NCBI GenBank assembly: GCA_036396755.1
Contig: DASWKG010000086.1
Location: 1-18,932, forward strand
Direction of reading: 5' to 3'
DNA: 18,932 nt
Origin: DASWKG01 sp036396755
GTDB lineage: Bacteria > Actinomycetota > UBA4738 > CALAEC01
The position numbers were made by a program, and so were the translations under genes. Below, piece after piece: positions 7,407-12,367 of the stretch. Numbering within the stretch: position 1 is the stretch's first letter; the number at the start of each line of letters is the position of its first letter. The notes under the pieces are model-generated. The model made no database searches, had not been told where the DNA came from, and worked only from the letters and a program-made list of their open reading frames with translations.

Positions 7407-8558
7407 GTGAGGTTCGCCGACCGCATCGCCGGCCTGCCGCCGTACCTGTTCGCCGAGCTCGACCGCCGGATCGCCGAGAAGCGAGCCGAGGGTGTCGACG
7501 TCATCTCGCTCGGCGTCGGCGATCCCGACCTGCCGACGCCGGCGCACATCGTGGAAGCGTTGCAGAAGGCCGCGGAGGACCCCGTCAACCACCAGTACCC
7601 GTCGTACTACGGCTCGCCCGGGCTGCGCGGCGCGATCGCGGACCACTACCGCGAGCGCTTCGGCGTGCCGCTCGATCCCGAGACCCAGATCCAGCCGCTG
7701 ATCGGCTCGAAGGAGGGCCTCGCTCACCTCCCCATCGCCTTCGTGGACCCCGGCGACGAGGCCCTCGTGCCCGACCCCGGCTACCCCGTGTACGCGACGG
7801 CCACCCAGCTCGCGGGGGGGACGCCGGTCGCGTTCCCCCTGTTCGCGGAGACGGGGTTCCTCCCCGACTTCGCCGAGCTGCCGGTCACGCCGCGGACCAA
7901 GCTCCTGTGGCTCAACTACCCGGGGAACCCGACCGCGGCGGTGGCCGATCGGTCGCTCTTCGAGAAGGCCGTGGCATTCGCGCGCGAGCACGACCTCCTG
8001 CTCGTCCACGACGCCGCCTACATCGAGATGACCTTCGACGACTTCCGCGCGCCGAGCCTCCTCGAGGTGCCGGGAGCGATGGACGTGGCCGTCGAGGTCG
8101 GCTCGATCTCGAAGACCCACAACATGACCGGCTGGCGCGTCGGATGGGCGGTGGGGAACCCCGAGGCGATCAAGGCGCTCGCGACCGTGAAGACGAACAT
8201 CGACTCGGGGATCTTCGGTGCGGTCCAAGACGCCGCCGTCGCGGCCCTGCAGGGCCCACAGGACCACGTCGAGGATCTCCGGATGATCTACGCGCGCCGC
8301 CGCGACCTCGTGGTCGACACGCTCAACGATCTCGGGTGGGAGCTCGAGCCCCCGAAGGGCTCGTTCTACATCTGGTTCCCGACGCGCGGGCGCTCCTCGG
8401 TCGACTTCGCCGAGCACCTGCTCCAGTCGGCCGGAGTCGTCGTGGCCCCCGGCAGCGGCTACGGGGCCAACGGCGAGGGCTACGCCCGCATCTCGCTGAC
8501 GGTCACCGACGATCGCCTGGAGGAGGCCATGAGCCGCCTCCGCGAGGCGCTCGCTTGA
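7407..8558 (+). CDS. dapL: LL-diaminopimelate aminotransferase-like PLP enzyme
   Basis: Class I/II PLP-dependent aminotransferase. The 383-residue product has the fold's landmarks: VISLGVGDPDLPTP near residue 32, SKEGLAHLPIAF, the LNYPGNPT loop, and the PLP lysine K236 in SISKTHNMTGWRVGW. The SKEGLAH and SKTxNMTGWR stretches fit the LL-DAP aminotransferase group, which converts tetrahydrodipicolinate directly to LL-DAP and bypasses the succinyl or acetyl route. Position directly after dapF, which uses LL-DAP, supports this. The GTG start at 7407 is seven bases after the dapF stop. A related aspartate or broad-specificity aminotransferase cannot be excluded, so the function is likely rather than certain. 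Its stop overlaps the hflX start by three bases (TTGA). Confidence 0.8.
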   Translation: MRFADRIAGLPPYLFAELDRRIAEKRAEGVDVISLGVGDPDLPTPAHIVEALQKAAEDPVNHQYPSYYGSPGLRGAIADHYRERFGVPLDPETQIQPLIGSKEGLAHLPIAFVDPGDEALVPDPGYPVYATATQLAGGTPVAFPLFAETGFLPDFAELPVTPRTKLLWLNYPGNPTAAVADRSLFEKAVAFAREHDLLLVHDAAYIEMTFDDFRAPSLLEVPGAMDVAVEVGSISKTHNMTGWRVGWAVGNPEAIKALATVKTNIDSGIFGAVQDAAVAALQGPQDHVEDLRMIYARRRDLVVDTLNDLGWELEPPKGSFYIWFPTRGRSSVDFAEHLLQSAGVVVAPGSGYGANGEGYARISLTVTDDRLEEAMSRLREALA

Positions 8559-9874
8559 CGAAGCGGCACCGCTCGGTCTCGGAGTCCCCGCTCTCCGCGA
8601 CCTGGCGTCCCAGCACGCTCGAACCGGCGGTTCTCGCGGGCATCGACCGTTACGGAGACGAGTCGTCGCTCGACGAGCTCGCCTCGCTCGCCGACACCGC
8701 GGGCGCCGAGGTGGTCGGGAAGCTCGTGCAGGTGCGTGAGGCCCCCGACCCGGCGACCTTCCTCGGCAAGGGCAAGCTGAAGGAGCTGCACGGGCTCGTG
8801 CACGGCCGCAGCGCCGGCCTCGTGATCTTCGACGACGAGCTGTCGCCCGGCCAGCTCCGGAGCGTCGAGGAGCAGCTCGGGGTGAAGGTCGTCGACCGCA
8901 CCGCGCTGATCCTGGACATCTTCGCTCTGCACGCCCGCTCACGGGAGGGGAAGGCGCAGGTCGAGCTGGCTCAGCTGAGCTACCTGCTCCCGCGCCTGCG
9001 CGGCTGGGGCGAGGCGATGTCGCGCATGGGGGGCGGCATCGGCACCCGGCGCGGCCCCGGCGAGACGAAGATGGAGGTGGACCGGCGCCGCATCCGCGCC
9101 CGCATCGCGCGCCTTCGGCGCGAGATCGTCGACCTCCGGCGCTCGCGCCAGGTCAAGCGCGGCGCGCGCGAGCGATCGGGCATCCCGCAGGTCGCGATCG
9201 CGGGCTACACGAACTCGGGGAAGTCGACCCTGATGAACGGGCTGACCGACGCGGGCGTCCTCGTCGCCGACCAGCTCTTCGCGACCCTCGACCCCATCGT
9301 CCGACGCCTCGAGCTGCCGGGCGGGAAGCGGGCCACGGTATCGGACACGGTGGGGTTCGTTCGGAAGCTGCCGCACGACCTCATCGAGGCCTTCCGCTCG
9401 ACGCTCGAGGAGGTGGCGCGCGCCTCGGTGATCCTGCACGTGGCCGACGCGGCCGCACCCGATCTGGACGTGCAGGTGGCGGCGGTTCGGGAGGTCCTCG
9501 CGGAGATCGGGGCGGCGAGCATCCCCGAGGTGCTCGCGCTCAACAAGGCCGACCTCCTGTCCGAGCTCGAGCGCGAGCGCGTCCTCCGCCGCTACCGCGA
9601 CGGCGTGCTGGTGTCGGCGCTTCGCCGGGAGGGGCTGGCCGAGCTGCTGGCCACCGTGGAGGCCACCATCCCGTCGGCGCCGGTCGAGCTGCAGGTCCGC
9701 GTCCCCTACGACCATCACGAGGTCACCGCCCGGCTCCATCGCGAGGCGGAGGTGCTCTCGGCGAAGGAGACCGACGCGGGCACCGAGGTCTGGGCGAGGG
9801 TGCGCGAGGATCAGCTTCCGTGGCTGCGGGAGTTCGTCGTCAAGGGCGGCACGCGCCGCACCCGAACCGGCTGA
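8555..9874 (+). CDS. hflX: GTPase HflX (ribosome-associated)
   Basis: HflX is a GTPase that splits stalled or stressed 70S ribosomes. The 439-residue product has the N-terminal HflX domain (PATFLGKGKLKEL, VIFDDELSPGQ, DRTALILDIFALHARSREGK), the glycine-rich linker GGGIGTRRGPGETKMEVDRR, and an Obg-like G domain. The G domain has G1 GYTNSGKST at residues 217–225, G3 DTVGFV at 264 and G4 NKAD at 330. The start is taken as TTG 8555, which overlaps the preceding stop codon; no ATG or GTG start fits before the conserved domain. TTG starts are uncommon, so the exact N-terminus is less certain than the identity. It is the last gene of the plus-strand run, converging with lexA after 18 bases. Confidence 0.94.
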   Translation: MTKRHRSVSESPLSATWRPSTLEPAVLAGIDRYGDESSLDELASLADTAGAEVVGKLVQVREAPDPATFLGKGKLKELHGLVHGRSAGLVIFDDELSPGQLRSVEEQLGVKVVDRTALILDIFALHARSREGKAQVELAQLSYLLPRLRGWGEAMSRMGGGIGTRRGPGETKMEVDRRRIRARIARLRREIVDLRRSRQVKRGARERSGIPQVAIAGYTNSGKSTLMNGLTDAGVLVADQLFATLDPIVRRLELPGGKRATVSDTVGFVRKLPHDLIEAFRSTLEEVARASVILHVADAAAPDLDVQVAAVREVLAEIGAASIPEVLALNKADLLSELERERVLRRYRDGVLVSALRREGLAELLATVEATIPSAPVELQVRVPYDHHEVTARLHREAEVLSAKETDAGTEVWARVREDQLPWLREFVVKGGTRRTRTG

Positions 9875-9892
9875 GCGGCGCCGCCCGGCCCG

Positions 9893-10501
9893 CTACAGCT
9901 TCCGCAGGACCGACACGACCACGCCGAGGATGCGACCCAGCTCGGGCATGGGGAAGGGCTCCATCGACGGGTTCTCGGGAACCAGCGTGAGGGCTCCCTC
10001 GTGCCGGCGGAGCCGCTTCACCGTGGCCTCGGGCTCTGCGGGACCCGGGAGGAGCGCCGCCACGATGTCGCCGTCGGCCGCGACGTCCTGGCGGCGGACG
10101 ACGACCGTGTCGCCGTCGAGGATGCCGGCCCCGACCATCGAGTCTCCGGTCACGGTGAGCGCGAAGTGCTCCTCGGCCCCCGCGAACCCGGCGGGGACGG
10201 CCAGGTACTCCTCGACGTTCTCCTCGGCCAGGACCGGCGCCCCGGCGGCGATGCGGCCGACGAGCGGGACCGAGACTGCCGCGGCCGGCCTCGGCTCGGA
10301 CAGCTCGATCGTCCGCGGCTTCGAGGGGTCGCGCGTGAGCGCCCCCATGCGCTGGAGGTTGGAGAGCTGCGCGTGCACGCTCGACGACGAGGTGAGCCCG
10401 ACGGCCTCGCCGATCTCGCGAACGGTGGGCGGGTAGCCCCGCTCGTGGACCGTGGTGCGGATGAAGTCGAGGATGCGGCGTTGTCTCGGCGTGATGTCCA
10501 C
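9893..10501 (-). CDS. lexA: SOS repressor LexA
   Basis: LexA represses DNA-damage genes and cleaves itself when it meets RecA filaments. The 202-residue product has an N-terminal winged helix (ITPRQRRILDFI, then YPPTVREIGEAVGL and the recognition helix around SSSSVHAQLSNL). The cleavage site is Ala86–Gly87 in GRIAAGAP, and the catalytic dyad is Ser121 (VTGDSMVGAGI) and Lys162 (ATVKRL). All are intact. GTG 10501 is chosen as the start because AAGGAGG lies five bases before it and the protein then begins DITPRQ. An upstream in-frame GTG at 10531 would add ten residues that include the ribosome binding site. It is divergent from the LysM gene and probably represses both itself and that gene through the shared boxes. 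Confidence 0.96.
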   Translation of the reverse strand: MDITPRQRRILDFIRTTVHERGYPPTVREIGEAVGLTSSSSVHAQLSNLQRMGALTRDPSKPRTIELSEPRPAAAVSVPLVGRIAAGAPVLAEENVEEYLAVPAGFAGAEEHFALTVTGDSMVGAGILDGDTVVVRRQDVAADGDIVAALLPGPAEPEATVKRLRRHEGALTLVPENPSMEPFPMPELGRILGVVVSVLRKL

Positions 10502-10521
10502 GGACACCTCCTTCGCCCGGC

Positions 10522-10550
10522 ACGGTAGCACGGCGCAGGAGCCGAATCAA
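10522..10550 (-). promoter_or_regulatory. lexA promoter
   Basis: On the minus strand TTGATT (10545–10550), a 17-base spacer and TACCGT (10522–10527) form a plausible housekeeping promoter. Transcription would begin near 10515, leaving a short leader that contains the AAGGAGG site. The -35 hexamer overlaps LexA box 1 by three bases, consistent with autorepression. Confidence 0.6.
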
Positions 10551-10562
10551 ACATCTGTTCGA
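10547..10562. promoter_or_regulatory. LexA (SOS) box 1
   Basis: TCAAACATCTGTTCGA matches the actinobacterial/Gram-positive SOS palindrome TCGAAC-N4-GTTCGA with one mismatch. It overlaps the lexA -35 element. With box 2 it forms a perfect 13-base inverted repeat (10550–10562 and 10574–10586). Confidence 0.8.
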
Positions 10563-10566
10563 GTGC

Positions 10567-10595
10567 TTGACGGTCGAACAGATGTTCGGCATACT
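10567..10595 (+). promoter_or_regulatory. SOS promoter of the LysM gene
   Basis: TTGACG (10567–10572), exactly 17 bases, then CATACT (10590–10595). The spacer contains LexA box 2. Transcription would start at or next to the GTG start codon at 10602, so the mRNA would be leaderless. LexA bound in the spacer would block RNA polymerase. Confidence 0.75.
10574..10589. promoter_or_regulatory. LexA (SOS) box 2
   Basis: TCGAACAGATGTTCGG contains CGAACAGATGTTCG, a complete match to the CGAACRNRYGTTCG consensus known from Bacillus. It lies between the -35 and -10 elements of the LysM gene promoter. Confidence 0.92.
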
Positions 10596-10601
10596 GGGTC
10601 G

Positions 10602-10901
10602 GTGACTCGAACACGGGTTCGATGGGGACGGGTGGGGACGCTTCTGATCGCCCTCGTCCTGGCCGGGTCGGCCCTCGCCCAGGCGTCCCAGGGCGCCTCG
10701 GCGGGCGAGCCCGTGGGCCCGCATCGCCGCGATCGGGTGGTGCGGGTGGTCCGCCCCGGGGATACCCTCTGGGGCATCGCCAGGGGCGTCGTCGGCCCCG
10801 AGGGCGATCCCCGGCCCGTGGTCGACGAGATCCGCGGCGCGAACCATCTCGGGCGGCGGACCCTGTTGGCGGGGACGCGTCTGGTCCTGCCCGCCGCCTG
10901 A
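10602..10901 (+). CDS. Small secreted/membrane LysM protein, SOS-controlled; YneA/Rv2719c-like cell-division suppressor
   Basis: A 99-residue protein with a basic N-terminus, a hydrophobic segment at residues 11–26 that is a membrane anchor or signal peptide, and a C-terminal LysM domain at about 46–97 (VVRPGDTLWGIAR … LLAGTRLVLP). LysM binds peptidoglycan. Genes of this form sit divergent to lexA in Bacillus (yneA) and Mycobacterium (Rv2719c). There they are switched on by DNA damage and delay cell division; that role is inferred here from synteny and operator layout. The start is GTG 10602, six bases after the -10 element, giving a leaderless transcript. No catalytic cell-wall hydrolase domain is present. 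The open frame extends upstream across the regulatory region, but a start there would lie upstream of its own promoter. Confidence 0.85.
   Translation: MTRTRVRWGRVGTLLIALVLAGSALAQASQGASAGEPVGPHRRDRVVRVVRPGDTLWGIARGVVGPEGDPRPVVDEIRGANHLGRRTLLAGTRLVLPAA
10607..10622. promoter_or_regulatory. LexA (SOS) box 3
   Basis: TCGAACACGGGTTCGA has perfect TCGAAC…GTTCGA arms with a four-base centre, as in mycobacterial SOS boxes. It lies within the first codons of the LysM gene, just downstream of the predicted transcription start, where bound LexA would act as a roadblock. Confidence 0.85.
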
Positions 10902-10928
10902 GGCGCGGCGGTGACCCCCTCACGGCCC

Positions 10929-11615
10929 CTACCGCGTCCAGTCCACGTTCCGGACCCCGGGCACCCGGCTGAGGATCGCCACGGCGGCCTCGGCGGGGAA
11001 GTTCGGGGGCAGCCGGAGGTAGAGCACCGCGCGCGTCTCGCCCTCCTCGGTCTCCACGCGGAGGTGGTCGATCCGGATGCCGGCGTCGGTCACCTGCCTG
11101 ACGAGCTGGTCGAGCTGCATCTCGGGGCTCAGCGCGAGCTGGAACTCCTCGTGCTCGGGCTTCAGCCCCCGGACGAGCAGCCCCCGGACGCTGCGCAGGC
11201 CCCAGAGCGAGGCCAGCGTGATGACCGTGGTCACGGTGGCTGCGAAGTAGCCGCCGAGCGCGACCGCGAGGCCGACCGCGGCGACCACCCAAAGGCTCGC
11301 GGCCGTGGTCAGGCCGCGGACGGTCATGCCGTAGCGCAGGATCGCCCCGGCCCCGAGGAAGCCGATGCCGGTCACGATCTGGGCGGTGACCCGCGAGGGA
11401 TCGAAGGTGAAGCGGGGGTCCGCGTCGTCGAAGAACTCCTGGAACCCGTACGCCGAGACGATGGCGAAGAGGCAAGAGCCCACGGCGACCAGGATGTGCG
11501 TCCGGAAGCCCGCGGGCTGGTCGCGGATCTCCCGCTCGAGGCCCACCGCCCCTCCGAGGGCCGTGGCCACGAGCAGTCGCACGAGCAGGTCCACCTTCGA
11601 CGGCACGGTGCTCAT
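10929..11615 (-). CDS. MgtC/SapB-family membrane protein
   Basis: The 228-residue product has the MgtC/SapB pattern. An N-terminal set of about four to five membrane helices includes LVATALGGAVGLEREIRDQP, GFRTHILVAVGSCLF, QIVTGIGFLGAGAIL and TTAASLWVVAAVGLAVALG. A soluble C-terminal ACT-like domain of about 80 residues follows, from about residue 148. MgtC proteins are linked to growth in low magnesium and to virulence in some pathogens; others in the family have no known role, so no specific function is claimed. ATG 11613–11615 is the start. The gene converges with the LysM gene after 27 bases and diverges from nrdR. Its own promoter was not identified with confidence. The first NrdR box-like site lies 22 bases upstream of its start, so cross-regulation is conceivable. 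Confidence 0.88.
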   Translation of the reverse strand: MSTVPSKVDLLVRLLVATALGGAVGLEREIRDQPAGFRTHILVAVGSCLFAIVSAYGFQEFFDDADPRFTFDPSRVTAQIVTGIGFLGAGAILRYGMTVRGLTTAASLWVVAAVGLAVALGGYFAATVTTVITLASLWGLRSVRGLLVRGLKPEHEEFQLALSPEMQLDQLVRQVTDAGIRIDHLRVETEEGETRAVLYLRLPPNFPAEAAVAILSRVPGVRNVDWTR

Positions 11616-11637
11616 CGTAGGAGCGTTCTCCGGCCGG

Positions 11638-11653
11638 GGCCAACATCTTGCGT
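11638..11653. promoter_or_regulatory. NrdR-box-like site 1 upstream of nrdR
   Basis: GGCCAACATCTTGCGT shares the CAACATCTTG core with actinobacterial NrdR boxes. It lies 30 bases, about three helical turns, from the second site, and a TATCCT -10-like element follows at 11653–11658. Confidence 0.6.
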
Positions 11654-11667
11654 ATCCTCGCCGGGCG

Positions 11668-11683
11668 GTACAACATCTGGTGG
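11668..11683. promoter_or_regulatory. NrdR-box-like site 2 upstream of nrdR
   Basis: GTACAACATCTGGTGG aligns with the site before nrdJ (CCACTACATCTTGTGG) at 11 of 16 positions. The spacing between the two sites (30 bases) is what paired NrdR boxes show elsewhere. Confidence 0.65.
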
Positions 11684-11711
11684 TTGGAGCCGGTCCGGGG
11701 GTGACGAGGTC

Positions 11712-12194
11712 ATGCGGTGCCGATGGTGCGGGGGAGACGACACGCGGGTGGTCGACTCCCGCCCGGCGGAGGCCGGGGCGGCCATCCGCCGCCGCCGCGA
11801 GTGCGACCGATGCGGGAAGCGCTTCACCACCTTCGAGCGGGCCGAGGGCATCGGCCTCACCGTGGTCAAGCTGAACGGCCAGAAGGAGCCCTACGACCGC
11901 GGCAAGGTGGTCGCCGGGGTCATGAAGGCCACGAAGAACCGTCCGGTCGAGGAGGCCGAGGTCTCGCGCATGGCCGACCGGGTCGAGGAGCGCCTTCGCA
12001 AGAAGGGCCCGACGGTCACCACCCAGGAGGTCGGGATCGAGGTGCTCGAGGCCCTCCGCAAGGTCGACGAGATCGCCTACATCCGGTTCGCGTCGGTCTA
12101 CAAGGACTTCCAGGCGCTCACCGACTTCGAGCGGGAGCTGGGCCTTCTCCTGCAGAAGCGGAAGCCGAAGAAGTCGCGCGCGAGGCGCTCCTGA
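11712..12194 (+). CDS. nrdR: Ribonucleotide reductase repressor NrdR
   Basis: NrdR senses ATP/dATP and represses ribonucleotide reductase genes. The 160-residue product has the N-terminal zinc ribbon with C3, C6, C31 and C34 (MRCRWCGGDDTRVVDSR, ECDRCGKRFTTFE). An ATP-cone domain then covers about residues 49–139 (VVKLNGQKEPYDRGKVVAGV … AYIRFASVYKDF). The C-terminus is basic. ATG 11712 begins the conserved motif directly. It precedes nrdJ in the same direction, separated by 173 bases with its own regulatory sites. This nrdR–nrdJ pairing is known from Streptomyces. It probably represses both itself and nrdJ through the paired boxes. The assignment is secure and the length is typical (150–170). 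Confidence 0.97.
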   Translation: MRCRWCGGDDTRVVDSRPAEAGAAIRRRRECDRCGKRFTTFERAEGIGLTVVKLNGQKEPYDRGKVVAGVMKATKNRPVEEAEVSRMADRVEERLRKKGPTVTTQEVGIEVLEALRKVDEIAYIRFASVYKDFQALTDFERELGLLLQKRKPKKSRARRS

Positions 12195-12209
12195 CGGAGC
12201 ACGCCCGAA

Positions 12210-12225
12210 CCACTACATCTTGTGG
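12210..12225. promoter_or_regulatory. NrdR box 1 upstream of nrdJ
   Basis: CCACTACATCTTGTGG lies at the centre of a larger palindrome with AACCAC…GTGGTT arms (12208–12227). It closely resembles the NrdR boxes described upstream of Streptomyces nrdRJ. It is 32 bases from the second box. Confidence 0.85.
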
Positions 12226-12234
12226 TTGCTTACC

Positions 12235-12264
12235 CTGACACCCACAACATATCCGGTGTATCCT
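12235..12264 (+). promoter_or_regulatory. Candidate NrdR-repressed nrdJ promoter
   Basis: CTGACA (12235–12240), an 18-base spacer and TATCCT (12259–12264). NrdR box 2 fills the spacer, so repressor binding would occlude the promoter. The leader to nrdJ would be about 97 bases. Confidence 0.55.
12242..12257. promoter_or_regulatory. NrdR box 2 upstream of nrdJ
   Basis: CCACAACATATCCGGT keeps the left half of the box (8 of the first 9 positions match box 1) with a degenerate right half. It is spaced 32 bases from box 1, about three helical turns. Confidence 0.65.
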
Positions 12265-12265
12265 C

Positions 12266-12294
12266 TTGACAGGCCGGCGGTCAGGCGCGAGAAT
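12266..12294 (+). promoter_or_regulatory. Second candidate nrdJ promoter
   Basis: A perfect TTGACA (12266–12271) with a 17-base spacer to GAGAAT (12289–12294). It lies downstream of both NrdR boxes. It could be used instead of, or as well as, the promoter at 12235. Confidence 0.5.
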
Positions 12295-12367
12295 CACGAC
12301 GCTGTGATTCGGGGGTCCTCGCTTCCCCGGGGGCCGATCCAGTTGGGGAGAAAAGGGGGGTCGAAGG

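Noticed and set aside
9870..9895. Terminator between hflX and lexA
   Set aside because: Only a loop-less palindrome (GCGGCGCCGC) is present in the short gap. It cannot form a proper hairpin and has no T-run.
10502..10531. Longer LexA starting at GTG 10531
   Set aside because: The extra ten residues would be encoded by the stretch holding the AAGGAGG ribosome binding site. GTG 10501 has ideal spacing and begins the conserved domain.
10452..10601. N-terminal extension of the LysM protein back to GTG or ATG codons near 10452
   Set aside because: It would be translated from DNA upstream of the promoter and through two LexA boxes and the lexA start. The residues are not protein-like.
10902..10928. 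Terminator hairpin between the LysM and mgtC-like genes
   Set aside because: Only a four-pair GTGA/TCAC stem is clear; it is too weak to call.
12195..12367. B12 (cobalamin) riboswitch before nrdJ
   Set aside because: Class II reductases can be B12-regulated, but I saw no B12-box-like conserved core, and the 173-base gap is occupied by NrdR boxes and promoter elements.
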